Assembly: GCA_030015575.1 (NCBI GenBank)
Contig: JASDDO010000001.1
Location: 142,557,988-142,621,987 of the forward strand
Direction: 5' to 3'
Source of the DNA: Agapanthus africanus
Lineage: Eukaryota; Streptophyta; Magnoliopsida; Asparagales; Amaryllidaceae
Length of the DNA stretch: 64,000 nucleotides
The notes beneath the pieces are model-generated. The model searched no databases and was not told the DNA's origin. It was given only the letters and a program-made list of their open reading frames with translations. Numbering within the stretch: position 1 is the first letter of the stretch; every line of letters begins with the position of its first letter. Both the position numbers and the translations under genes were made by a program. Positions 25,301-37,503 of the stretch are shown here, piece after piece.

Positions 25301-26599
25301 GCACTTCATTGTTATGTCGCATACATCATGTTTTCTGATTATGCGCATTGAGATATGTTGTTCTATGATATTTCTGGATTTGGGAACCTTGGGTATTTCA
25401 AAGAGATTATGTAATTGTTGTAAAAAAACCCGGTTACCCCTGATATGATATTTCAGTGCGTCCACCATGTGTTTTCTCGATGCTGAGAGCGACATGTGAA
25501 ACCCGATTCGAGGAGGCGGATGAGGCCCATTGCGGGTACATGGTGGGTCCGGTGCGGTACCCCGGGACAAGAAGATCGCAGGAGATGGCGTTGAGCCTGG
25601 CAGGGGAGCACTACCGACCGGTGATTTTACCCGACACGTCGGATATCCGGAGGATAGCGTCGTGGTCTTGAGATTGATGGTAAGGGCCGGTCTGGATTGA
25701 CGGCTCCCTAGATAGTGAGACTTATCAAAGGCATTGATGTATTGAGATTGAGGCTATGTTTTGTGCCGATGCTGGGCACAGGTTTCATGATGTGTTTTCA
25801 TGATTTTGACTATATCCTCATATTTACATGCATGATGCTTATTGTCATTGGGTGATACGTGGAAGGGATCCACCTATATACGGGCATTGATCACATACAG
25901 ACTTGATTACATTGATCATACTTTTCATGCATTCATACATCATTCATATGATACATTGCTACCTGAGGCACTGACATTGATACGGGTACATGAGATTACA
26001 TTTGGGTTAGATAGTTACCCTAGTCATAGTTATAGAACGCTGGTTATATATTTGAGTATTATATTATGATCGTATGACCTAGGATTGCGTCATACATGCG
26101 ATTTTCTGTTCGTAGATGTTGTCTATTCACGAGTTGGCAACTCACCCCCGTTGTGCCCCAGTTTCTTGCAGGTTTTGCCGTACGGGTTCCATTACGGCTT
26201 TGCGGGCACAGCTTCTTCAGGTGACTTGCTAGTAGGTGGGTTATTTGTATCATGCCCATTATTATACCTTGTATATTATATTTCAGTTGTATCTAGAAGT
26301 TCCATCAACCAAACATGTACTTACTTGAGATAGAGACCAGTGATGTTTTTTCTTTCGACCTTGAAGTCGCACGTTATATTTCTCTGGGTTTCATGATGTT
26401 GAGTTCCCTTTTCTGTTGTGATCCTCGCCTTTAAGCGTTGTATATTATGTTGCAAACTGGTTGATTTACATATGGTTTTTCCTTCACTCCACTACTTTTC
26501 TTGGTTTGGATTTCTGGGCTCGGCTTACTTAGAGCACGTACGCCTTGAGACGTTCGTAGCCTAAGTGCCGGTCATGTTCCGTATTTTCGGGTCGTGACA
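22308..26599 (+). repeat. LARD-like 3' LTR
   Basis: 4,292 bp, collinear with 15040-19332, followed by TSD ACTTC. Confidence 0.95.
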
Positions 26600-26604
26600 A
26601 CTTC

Positions 26605-28736
26605 CCACCTGTCTTTCCCTTCCACCGGCCAATGGGGATAATTTTGAAATTAAGCCCCACTTCATTAACATGCTTCCGAAATTTCATGGGTTTGAATCTA
26701 AAGATGCCTATATCTTCATCAACAAATTCCAAAATGTTTGTGCCATGATGAAAACTACCCAGCTGTCGGACGATGCTATACGACTACGGGTCATTCCGTT
26801 CACTTTATGTGATCTTGCTGAAAAATGGCTGTATAGCACCGCTTTCCACTCCATAACCAGTTGGGACGAGTTTGTGAAAGCGTTTCTCAAGAAATTCTAT
26901 TTGAATCATTAAACCGCAAGGATCCGTAACGAAATCAACCAATTCTCTCAGCTTCCTACTGAACCCTTCTGGAAGTGCTTTGACCGGTATAAAGACCTTC
27001 TTGTTCAGTGCCCTCACCATGGTATCGAGAAATGGCAACTTTACCAAACCTTATACGAGGGCCTGAACCCAGCAACCAAGCAGTTGTTGGAAACCATTTG
27101 TCAGGGCCAGTTTCTATCGAAATCTGACGAGGAAGCGTGGCAATTCTTCGACGACCTTGCGGAACAGACGCTTCAATGGGAGAGCACTGGACCAACTACT
27201 TCTTCTTCTTCCTCCACTTCTACTGGTCAGTCTAGGGTAGGAATTCACCAACTCGATGTCTCTATTGCGATGAAAGCTGAAATGGCTGCAATAACGAGAA
27301 AACTTGAAGCGATAGAGAGCAAATTTTTATCTCCTGCTCCTGCCCCTGTTCTTCCCCTTCGTGCTATTTGTGCTTGTTGTTCCGATCCTTCTCACTTAAC
27401 TGAAGAGTGTCCTTACAATCCACCATTCCAAGGACAGGATCAGGTTAATGCTGCATTTCAGCAAAGACCAAGGAATGATCCATACTCTTCCACCTACAAT
27501 CCCGGTTGGAGGAACCACCCCAATTTCGCCTGGAATCAGAATCAGCAACAATTCCAAGGCAACAATTTCCAAAGGCCCCCTCCTCCGCAACAACAAGCGC
27601 AACAACAAACTCAATATCAGTTTCAGCAGCCCTTCCAATCCCAACCTTTTCAAAATCAGACGAACAACTTTGCACCCAACAATTCTTTTCCACAAAACAA
27701 CTTTGTTTCGTCAAACAACGATAAGGTTTCCTCGCTAGAACGAAGTCTGGAGGCGTTCGTCAAACAATCGACACAATCCACCGCCAACATCCAGTCGTCT
27801 ATTCAGTCTTTGGTGCAACACACTGCTGCACACGGGCAAAGCATCAAGACCATCGAAGCCCAGATTGCACAGCTGAATGCGGCGTTAAGCGAGCGAGAAA
27901 AGGGGAAGCTTCCATCTCAACCACTCCCAAATCCCGGTCACCCACATAATGTACATGTTGCTATTGAACAACAGAACCATAATGTGAGTGCCGTGACTAC
28001 ATTGAGATCGGGAAGGATGCTGCACAACAACATCGGCACAGCAAATGAGGATAATGACACCCCGGCCGCTTCTTCTTCTTCTTCTTCTTCTTCTTCTTCG
28101 TCTTCTGAGCCTATTCTCCATTCATCAAAAGGCTCTTCTTCTTCTTCTTCTTCTTCTTCTTCGTCTTCTGAGCCTATTCTCCATTCATCAAAAGGCTCTT
28201 CTTCTTCTTCTTCTTCTTCTTCTTCTTCTTCTTCTGCTCTGAACGGACCCACTTCTCACTCCACGAAAACACCAGCTCTGGGATCCGTTCCAGCTCCACA
28301 ATCTCCTCCACAAGCATTGAACTCAACTAATTTTAAAAACGTTCCATTTCCAAACCGGTTGAGGTCCAATAAACAAAATCCACAAATGGAGAAGATTCTG
28401 GAGTTGTTTAAGCAGGTTAACATTAACATTCCCCTTTTAGATGCTGTCCAACAAGTCCCGTCCTATGCGAAAATCTTAAAAGACTTGTGCACGAAAAAGA
28501 GGAAGTCTCAGGTACCCAAGAAAGTTTTCTTGGCTAGTGCTGTGAGTGATGCTGTTACCCAATCTTTACCACAAAAACGGAAGGACCTTGGCTGTCCTAC
28601 GATTTCTATTACCATTGGGGATAAGAACATCAACCGCGCACTATTAGATCTTGGTGCTAGTGTTAACTTGCTTCCGTACTCAGTATATGAGCAACTAGGT
28701 GTAGGAGAGCTGAAACCCATACACTGCACTCTCTAA
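26605..28736 (+). pseudogene. gag: Gypsy gag core, zinc knuckle and protease start, with stops
   Basis: Continues the frame cut at 15039. The gag core (PHFINMLPKFHGFESKDAYI, AEKWLYSTAF) runs to a stop at 26910-26912 in LNH.TARIRN, then continues in the same frame to 28736. A CxxCx4Hx4C zinc knuckle (CACCSDPSHLTEEC) is at about 27370-27411, followed by a Q/N/P-rich stretch and three poly-serine tracts (28066-28237). The aspartic protease motif DLGAS is at 28647. The frame ends at TAA 28734-28736, immediately before MADRSI, where relatives continue; this fits a CAA-to-TAA change. At least two nonsense mutations are therefore present. Confidence 0.9.
28066..28237 (+). repeat. Coding (TCT)n microsatellite in a 63-66 bp tandem unit
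   Basis: Three serine runs of 12 or more residues separated by SEPILHSSKG, encoded by nearly pure TCT/TTC repeats. Slippage has expanded this part of gag. Confidence 0.92.
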
Positions 28737-31700
28737 ATGGCCGACCGATCGATCACCCATCCTAGGGGTGAGCTAGAGGATGTGTTAATCAAAGTTAGGG
28801 ACTTCATATTCCCCGTTGACTTCATTGTATTAGACACACAGCCTGTAGCTAACCCCCGGAATCAAATTCCGATGATACTCGGTCGCCCATTCCTTGCAAC
28901 CTCAAATGCTGTAATCAATTGTCGCAATGGTTCGATGAACCTATCTTTTGGAAACATGACAATTGAACTCAACATTTTTAGGTTGGGGAATCAGCACTCC
29001 GAACCTAGTGCTCATATACTAGACGTTTGCTCAATCCAGGAGATCACCCCGGAAGAGTGTGAATTCGAGGAGTTTTTGTTCGATCACGATAACCTTAACG
29101 CCACTAGTGCGTTCCTCTTCGAACCTGCTGCTGTTTCTGCGCCCGACAATGACTACGAGCGTTTCACTTTCTCGAACAATCTTAGCCACTCACCGCCCGA
29201 GTTTGAATCCTTCGAATTTCCGAATGAGTTACCTGAACCATCCAACTCGGTCGCTTACACTCGTTTTGAACCTTTACTGGAATCCTTTGAGTTCGAGACC
29301 TTTTCACCAATCTTGCCTTCAATCGTTTCACCTCCAACGCTCGAACTCAAGCCTTTTCCGTCTCACCTTAAGTACGCTTACTTAGGTGAGAACGAGACCC
29401 TCCCTGTTATCATCTCGGCTTCTCTAGCTCCAGAGCAAGAGAAAGCCCTTCTTGCGGTCTTGCACAGCAATAGGCAAGCTTTTGGCTGGTCCATGGCGGA
29501 CATCAAGGGGATTAGTCCCCTGATCGTTGAACATCACATTCATCTGATAGATGATGCCAAACTAGCCAGGGATCCACAAAGGCGACTCAACCCAGTCATG
29601 AAAGAGGCTGTGAAAAAGGAAATCGTGAAGTGTCTGGAGAGTGGTATCATTTACCCTATCTCTGATAGTCAGTGGGTTAGCCCCATTCACGTTGTCCCCA
29701 AGAAGTCAGGCATAACGGTCATTACTAACGAGGCGAATGAGTTAATCCCTACTCGCACCCAAACTGGGTGGCGAGTATGCATCGATTACAGAAAACTCAA
29801 CGCCGCAACGCGGAAAGACCACTTTCCGCTACCTTTCATTGACCAATGCTTGAACGATTGGCCGGACACGAGTACTACTGCTTTCTTGATGGCTACTCCG
29901 GCTATAATCAGATTCCCATCGCCGAAAAAGACTAGGACAAGACCACATTCACTTGTCCTTTCGGCACGTTCTCATATCGTCGCATGCCCTTTGGGTTATG
30001 CAATGCGCCCGCTACCTTCGAGCGGTGTATGATGGGAATCTTCTCAGACATGGTGGAGAAATTCCTGGAGATCTTCATGGACGATTTCTCCATCTTCGGC
30101 GATTCCTTTAACGAGTGTTTGCTGCATCTTGACGCTGTCCTTACCCGATATAAGGACAAGAACCTCACATTGAATTGGGAGAAATGCTACTTCATGGTGC
30201 GCGAAGGTATTGTCTTAGTACATATCATCTCGCAAAATGGCATAGAGGTTGACAAAGAGAAGATTGAGGTCATTTCCAATCTCCCTCCTCCCAGATACGT
30301 CCGAGACATCCGAGCCTTCCTTGGCCATGCCGGTTTCTATAGACGGTTCATCAAGGACTTTAGCAAAATTGCTAGGCCCTTGACTCTTCTACTGGCCAAG
30401 GACACGCCATTCGACTTCAACTCGAGCTGTGTGACTGCGTTCGAGTCATTAAAAAGCTCACTCACTTCTGCTCCCGTTCTTTCTTCACCTGACTGGACGC
30501 ACCCATTTGAGATTATGTGCGATGCATCCGACTTTGCCATTGGTGCTGTCCTTGGACAACACATCAACAAGATGCCGCACGTAATCTATTATGCGAGCCG
30601 AACCCTGAACGACGCCCAACTCAATTATACAACAACTGAGAAGGAATTCTTGGCTATTGTATTTGCTTTAGAAAAGTTCAGGCCCTACCTCATCGGCTCT
30701 CCAGTCATTGTCTACACAGACCATTCTGCTCTGCGCCATCTTTTTGCGAAGAAAGATGCAAAATCTCGGCTAATACGTTGGATCCTCTTGCTTCAAGAGT
30801 TTGACCTTGTCATTAAGGACAAAAGAGGATGTGAAAACGTAGTCGCCGACCATCTCTCACGACTTCCTTCTTCGCCGTCGCCCCAACTTCCGATAAACGG
30901 CGTTTTTCCGGATGAACAGCTCTTGACAGTATCTCGCGAACCCTGGTTCGCAGATATTGTGAATTATTTGGCCACAGGGTTATTACCGACTGAATGGTCA
31001 AGTCAGGACAGACTTCGATTCTTATCCCAAGTAAAACACTTTTACTGGGACGAACCCTATCTGTTCAAGTACTGTCCCGACCAGATTATTTGTCGGTGTG
31101 TCCCTGACGATGAATTCAAGAGTGTGCTGTCATTTTGCCACGATCAAGCATGTGGCGGGCATTTTGGCCCCAGAAAGACAGCTGAGAAGATCTTGCAATG
31201 TGGTTTCTACTGGCCACAACTCTTTAAAGACGCTCATGACTATTGCAAGACTTGCTCCCGGTGCCAACACTTGGGCCGGATATCCCGAAGGAACGAGATG
31301 CCGGTCCAACCAATCTTGGTTGTGGAGATTTTCGACGTTTGGGGGATAGATTTCATGGGGCCGTTTCCCAGCTCTTTCGGGAACTTGTACATCCTTCTCG
31401 CTGTTGATTACGTCTCTAAGTGGGTCGAGGCTATGCCCAGCTGGACTAACGACAACAAGGTTGTCGTTAGGTTTCTTAAAGAAAACATTTTCTCCCGGTT
31501 TGGGCACCCCCGAGCGATCATTAGCGACAATGGAACTCATTTCTGCAATAAGACTATCGAAGCCTTGATGCGGAAATATTCCATTAATCATAAGCTATCT
31601 ACGCCCTACCACCCCCAAACCTGTGGGCAAGCCGAAGTTTCAAATCGGCAAATCAAGCAGATACTGGAGAAGACGGTTTCCAAGAACCGAAAGGATTGGT

Positions 31701-32232
31701 CGTTGAAACTCACTGATGCCCTTTGGGCATTTCGAACGGCTTATAAGACCGATCTTGGCATGTCTCCCTATCGGCTTGTGTACGGAAAAGCTTGCCATCT
31801 CCCTGTCGAAATAGAGCATCGCGCATTTTGGGCGATAAAAGAACTGAATCTGTATCTCGAAGATGCGGACAGCCATCGGAAGCTGCAGTTGAATGAATTG
31901 AGCGAGCTTAGGGATGAGGCTTACGATAACGCGGTTGTCGTTAAAAACCGAACGAAGGTGTTTCACGATAAACACCTTTTGCGCAAAACTTTTGTACCGG
32001 TCAACAGATACTGCTTTACGACACCAGGTTACACTTCCATCCAGGAAAGCTCAGATCTCGCTGGAAATGGCCGTATTTTGTGCGGAATGTGTATCCGCAT
32101 GGCGCTGTGGATTTGGAGAATCCAAAGGACGGTTCATTTTTCAAAGTAGATGGACACCGACTTAAACCGTACCTTAGCGCCGAACCAACAGAGGAGCTCC
32201 TGGTCTTACAGAAGCCGGTTTACCCTGCATAA
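28737..32232 (+). pseudogene. pol: Gypsy pol (protease end, RT, RNase H, integrase) with frameshifts and a stop
   Basis: The protease C-terminus is followed by an acidic linker and RT (WVSPIHVVPKKSG, CIDYRKLNAATRKDHFPLPF). A one-base loss near 29844 shifts the frame. TAG at 29933-29935 follows, then the frame 29984-32149 carries [12 protein letters not shown], the catalytic FMDDF (30074), RNase H ([14 protein letters not shown]), DHLSRL and the integrase zinc finger (HDQACGGHF...CKTCSRCQ). The integrase core residues appear in [16 protein letters not shown] and [10 protein letters not shown] second frameshift near 32,000 separates the C-terminal [17 protein letters not shown] part, which ends at 32230-32232. 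It cannot encode an active enzyme. Confidence 0.93.
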
Positions 32233-33898
32233 TCTTCCTCTGCCTACCACCAAACTTCGGTTATCCAGCCAAGAACAGTGGACACCGTTCCAAATAAGTT
32301 TGGGGGTATGTATATACCATTTTGTATTTATTTGTGGATATTCTTTTCCATTTTTACTCTTAAAAAAAACATAAATTTTTTTGTGTATCTAACCGACAAT
32401 TTTGACCCTTCAAATGATCTCTTCATGCAATGACAGTGAGGACACTGTCCAGTTTAAGTTTGGGGGTACGCTCGGTACACATTTCTAACCTTCGCATTCA
32501 TATGTATATTTTGCATCTGCATACTAAAATCCATAAAATCCATAAAAATCAGAAAATTTTCTAAAACTATAAAAACTTTTCTGTCAAGTTAGCTAGTGGG
32601 AGAACTCTGATTCAACATTTCAACGGTTTTATTTGATAAGATAAGAATAACTAAATCTTATTTTTAGATTTTGAAAACCTGAAAGATAACTCTCCTTTGA
32701 AGTTAACTATAGCTGATATACGTCTTTATATCACACTACACGTGTCGTGAGTTTTGGAAATTAGATGACAAGTCTTTTATGTCTAAAAACTTTTAAATGG
32801 ATAAATGATTTTCTGAGGATCAAATAGGTTTGTTCTGAAATAAGTAATATCAAGAATAGTTTATGAAGTGAAGTGAATATGAGGGAATGTTATTGATGCC
32901 TTAATTGGAACTAAGCCTGAAAAATAACCCATCTGGAACTTGATTGGAATGATTACACACCGAACCCACTAAACACGTCTTTTATCCAAAAAAATAATTG
33001 AACTGCCGGTTATATCTCCGTTCGTATTGAATCATCATGATTTTCACGCCAAATTGTCTTTTGTTTTTGGACCTAGGTAACTTGAGTAATTAAGTCCGCT
33101 GGGGTGTTTCTACACCTAATGCCCTAAAACCAACTGGTTTGGGTGTATTGGCCTAAAGCTCGCTAAGAAGCCTAGAAAGTCCAGATTAAAACAAAGTCAA
33201 GTAAGTGTTCTCTCCGAGTTAAAATTCCCAACAGTTCTTTGTGTGAGAATAATCTTGACAAAAGACAGGTTTTTATAAAAAATATTTCTAGCGGAGATAT
33301 GAAGGTTTTATTCTATGATAAAGACTATTGCACGTTCACAGAGGTGTGTATGAAATGAAAACAAGAAAAAGGTGGAGTGAAAAATAAGACCTAGTTTCCT
33401 GTTAAGGAAGATAGAAATTCTGAAGTTGAAACTTTACTGGAAAACGAAACTTGAAAAATGCTTAACTCATTATAAAACTTATGTGATCCTTTCAAAAATC
33501 TTATCTGAGCTTTATTGTGTGACATGATAACTTTATTCGACCCTTCTGGAACTTAACGAAACTATTTGCACTACACGTAAAGACATATAAAATCTTAAGT
33601 TAAATAAGAAGCGAGATGTGAAAAATAAAGGTTCGATAGTCTAGACTTAGGATAATAGAATTGTTATTTTCTGAAACAAAACTTTAGGGTTTGAATCATA
33701 GTTAGTTTGCAAAACTAGCTTGACCGGATTTTGTGGGCAGTATCCGCTGAAAACCCTCAGGAGACAACACTCCTCCTACTAGGGACACCTAGAGGTTTAA
33801 CGGCTTGTTGCACATGCTCAGTGCAATCGCGTTCCCTGCGAAAGTGAGATTAGGATTTTTTGTGAATAAATTGGTTTTGCTCGGGACGAGCAAATGAT
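32233..33898 (+). other. Gypsy 3' non-coding region, no env-like gene
   Basis: 1.7 kb without an open frame. Athila elements often carry an env-like ORF here; none is seen. Two extra copies of the polypurine 13-mer AAGTTTGGGGGTA occur at 32296-32308 and 32456-32468. Confidence 0.75.
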
Positions 33899-33911
33899 AA
33901 GTTTGGGGGTA
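33899..33911 (+). other. Gypsy polypurine tract
   Basis: AAGTTTGGGGGTA two bases before the 3' LTR; identical copies lie 1.6 and 1.4 kb upstream. Confidence 0.88.
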
Positions 33912-33913
33912 TT

Positions 33914-35474
33914 TGTTCATATCAGATTTTTGCATTTTTATATCGCCCAATTTTTATCATATTGCTTATCAGTAGGTACTCTTGAGCCGTGTTTGCTAGT
34001 CAATTGCAGGATACAGGTTCTCGGCTCTAAACGGTGAAATTCATGGAAAAGCACGACAAAATCCGGGTTCCTGCCAACCACAGATAAAACACGGGTCTCC
34101 GCTCTCAATCCGTATGTTGCCACACACCAGTTTAAGAGACAAAATGGCAAATCAATGTCATTTTCATGCACAAAGCTCAATGGAAACACAAAGTCCAAGA
34201 AATCTACGCGGAGCTCAAGAAAATCATGACAAAAGATCCACATCATCTACCAAAATTCTGGAAGCAATGTGAAAAGATTATCAGAAACAACATATACCAG
34301 ACTGAAGGACATAAAAGACTAGGGCAGCACACAAAATCCGAGGAGCCAACTCCTCTAAACGGCCGCGTTTCCGCGGCATAAGCATGCTTAGGCCGCGGAA
34401 ACGCGGCCGTACAGGCTCCTCAGAAGTATATTTTTTAGGGGTAGTTTGGTCTTTTCATGAAGGGTCAGAATGTTGCCCTAGGTTTCCAGCTCCCTGCCTA
34501 TAAATAGTCCAGAACTTGCCAAAGCCAAGGGTCCATAATCTTGTATTTAGAATTTAGAATACATGTGTTGTTCTTCTTCCTCCTCTCATCTCTTCTCCAT
34601 TAAAAACTTGTAGTGAGCTTTTGTGAGTGAAGAATGAATAAAGGAGTTCTTTGTTATCATGCTTGTCTTGTTCTTTTTTTTATAATTGCTTGTAATTTTC
34701 TTTTGCTAATCTAGTTGTTGTTATTTATTATTTGTTTCTTTCTTGTTCTCTTTTTCTTTATCCTTAAACAACCATGATGCTTACGCTTGATCCTTGCCGA
34801 GGTGAGGTCGCAAATAGCTAGTTGTAATCTTCTAACCTCTTTCTTTCTGTCTTCCTCCTTTGTTTTATTTTCATTTTTTCTTGTAATGGGTGAGTAGTTT
34901 CCATACTTGTTAGGGTAGGATAAGGAAAGTTTGAGAGAAGGAAATCTCTCTCACTTTTTCCTTGCCCAACATCTTAAATCGAACTCCCGTTAATTGAACC
35001 ACAATCTGCTCCCTACGGCACCCTATCCTACATGATAGCGGTGATTCCGTAGTGAGACCGGTTATGGTTGAATTAACCGGAGGTTAAGGCTAAGAGCCAA
35101 GAACGGACGGACAAGCACCAAAAGGAAGAACTTATGCGTTGGAAAGCCTAACTTATACTCGCAAGTTCCTTCCTAGTCGTGCTAATCCCCGTTGTTGCCG
35201 ATTACCGTAACACCGATATTAAGAGTGGCAACGAAAGAAGTGAGCGACTCTTAACTCAAACTAACCTAATCCTAACCCTAACAAGCTCTCTCTATATATC
35301 ATTTTAGCACTTAAGTAATCTAAAAACAAACCTGGACAATTGGACTTAACTCGTTAAAGCACATAGAAAAAGATTCCCATCTCCCTGCGGACGACCCGTA
35401 CTCAAGCAGCTAGCTACAAGCGAAACCGTCTTGATTGCGGTAATAAACTTAGCACACAAAAACTCTACCAATCA
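33914..35474 (+). repeat. Gypsy 3' LTR
   Basis: 1,561 bp, collinear with 11905-13465, with the 52 bp palindrome at 34359-34410 and TATA-like CTATAAATAG near 34498. Confidence 0.96.
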
Positions 35475-35479
35475 GCTGC

Positions 35480-37489
35480 GATCATGGTTCTCCCAGGCTC
35501 TTGCATGGCTTCACAAGGCGAAAGAAGCGTCCTTTCTTGAAGTCTTCGAGGCCGAAGATGATCTACGTCGAGGGAATACCAACTCAAGCTACTACTTCAC
35601 TAACTAGAGAATTAGTGAAGCAAACACCCTAAACTAAAGTGCTAGTCTAGTAGAGAATGGAGAAATAGGAAGTGGGTTCTCTTTTGAATTTGATTTCTCA
35701 CAATCTTTCACTCTCCTTTTAAAACCCTAGCAAGCTTTTCTTTTGCTCAAAGAAGAAGAAGAAGAAGATGAACCAAAGAAAAGATGAGGATAATGATCAA
35801 GTCAAGTTAGCTAACCATGGGTGAGTGAGTATCATATACTAACTCATGTAGAGACATAACCATGGCTTATCCAAAATGGTTAGGTTAATAAAAATCTAAA
35901 GTAAAACAAAGTTAGTGGACTTTGTCAAAGCATCCACAAGCTTCTACAAACTTCATGCTTGTGACAAAAGCTCCACTAATTTGTAATTACCTTAAATAAT
36001 TATAAACCAACATTTAAAATAGAACGGTGTATGTCTTTCACACCCATGTTATGTGTATCAACAACCATGATACAAAAAGAAAACACATTTTTAATATATA
36101 TCTCATATATATTAAAGTTGTGCACATGTGAGAAAAATCCTTAAGCGGACAAATGTTAGTTAATGTAAATTAGTATATCATATATACAATTATACACTAA
36201 ATTATTAAATCAACACTTGACTTAATAATCCGGTTATATCTCATATAACCGACTAACATCCAATGTATCGACTTATCGAATCAACTCTTGATTCGATAAC
36301 CCGGCTATATCACATATAACCGACCGATACAAAAAGTCGCGAGAATAGAATACGGTATCACATATACGCATTATTCTCGGTCCCGCACATATCACATATG
36401 CGCTCCTATTTTGTTTTGCCTGAGCCAGTAAAACCTCTATGTAGGACTCTAAAGACTCGTCAATACGCCGGCAGTAGGTGATGATCATATCAAGCACCCA
36501 CAAGCCATCAACGGTACTAGATGGACGTAACGGCTACCCGGGTATTGAGCGATCAGAAGATCAGCAAGCAAGCCCGCTCCAACTCCTGTAAAAGCCTAAC
36601 GGTAACACTTCCCGTACAGTCCGGTCTCCTCGTCTGATATGTCGTATATCAAGTCTAGGGGTGGTAAACGTCAGACCCCAATAACCGATAAGTCGTGCCG
36701 ATCTGAGGCTAATAACCGGTCGAGAAACTACTGGTAACACTTACCAGTAAATCTCAAAATCAGCCCTGGCCAGGGACTTCCCTGTTATGGCCAATCAAGC
36801 ACAGCGCAATATCAACCCCCAATACCGGGAGAGACGAAACCCCTCCTATCGCTCATTGCCTCCATGTGACTCGGGACTGTACCCAAAAACCACCGTTTTG
36901 CACGCACTCTTGGACGTGGTAAGGTGGAAATCAAAGCACAGTGGGAATCACACAAGACTCTATGACGATCTCGGGTCTACAGACTAACCTGCATAAGTGT
37001 CACCAGAGAACTGCCATCTGACGTGAGGTATAATACCATCTGGGAGTTCTCGGCGAGTCCGTCCAGTATACCCAGCCTCCACTGAGCACCCGTATACTAT
37101 CTCTGATGTCAAACACCAATGGATATGGGATCATCCATCGCCCATCTCATGGGCCGAGAAGCGTATACGCTAGTCTACTCTGATATATCGATGCCCTGTT
37201 TCGATACACCCACGACTAGGAACATTAAAGGATGAACTTATGGACTACCATGGCCCCACTAGTATGATCTGCATCATAGTCCTGGTAGTCAAGTACACAT
37301 CCTAAGTGCTTTACCAACATGTAACTATAAGACAGTATCAAGAGACAAGTATACATGTTAAGATAAAGAGCAACCAGATAGCATGCTATCATATCGAGCA
37401 AGAAAGTCCTCTCTATATATGTCCAAGCATCCAATATAATATACATCATCTGTACAATACTGGGCTCTAGGGCATACATACAACTAACA
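35480..37489 (-). repeat. Copia 3' LTR, proximal fragment
   Basis: Continuation of the split LTR after the duplicated GCTGC at 35475-35479. It is collinear with 43750-45754 and ends in ACTAACA (TGTTAGT on the minus strand). Confidence 0.95.
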
Positions 37490-37500
37490 ATCTCCCACTT
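37490..37500 (-). other. Copia polypurine tract
   Basis: Minus strand AAGTGGGAGAT directly abuts the 3' LTR beginning TGTTAG. It is the typical plus-strand primer of copia elements, and the identical 11-mer occurs beside LTRs C and D. Confidence 0.9.
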
Positions 37501-37503
37501 GCA

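Larger units (their letters stand above)
15040..26599 (+). mobile_element. LARD-like non-autonomous LTR retrotransposon
   Basis: TSD ACTTC (15035-15039, 26600-26604) lies within gypsy gag. The LTRs are 4,293 bp (15040-19332) and 4,292 bp (22308-26599), starting TGTAACATTT and ending GTCGTGACA. The interior is only 2,975 bp with a primer site and a polypurine tract but no gag or pol frame. These proportions (LTRs above 4 kb, about 3 kb non-coding interior) match large retrotransposon derivatives (LARDs). It must have been mobilised by proteins of another element, plausibly a gypsy type given the TTGGTATCAAAGCGTTAGG-like primer region. LTRs differ by roughly 1-2% in the stretches compared. Confidence 0.93.
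11905..35474 (+). mobile_element. Ty3/gypsy Athila/Tat-type retrotransposon (hosts the LARD-like insertion)
   Basis: It is flanked by GCTGC (11900-11904, 35475-35479), inserted in the copia LTR. LTRs are exactly 1,561 bp each (TGTTCATATC...CTACCAATCA). The primer site matches tRNA-Asp, as in Athila elements. Order is gag, protease, RT, RNase H, integrase on the plus strand. Removing the LARD-like insertion leaves about 12.0 kb. I count about 36 LTR differences by eye (2.3%). Stops and frameshifts make it non-functional. Confidence 0.95.

Noticed and set aside
27938..28252. Poly-Glu, poly-Leu and poly-Arg open frames opposite or out of phase with gag
   Set aside because: They are shadows of the (TCT)n serine tract in gypsy gag and have no independent support.
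32233..33898. Env-like ORF expected in some Athila elements
   Set aside because: No open frame longer than a few dozen codons is present on the plus strand.
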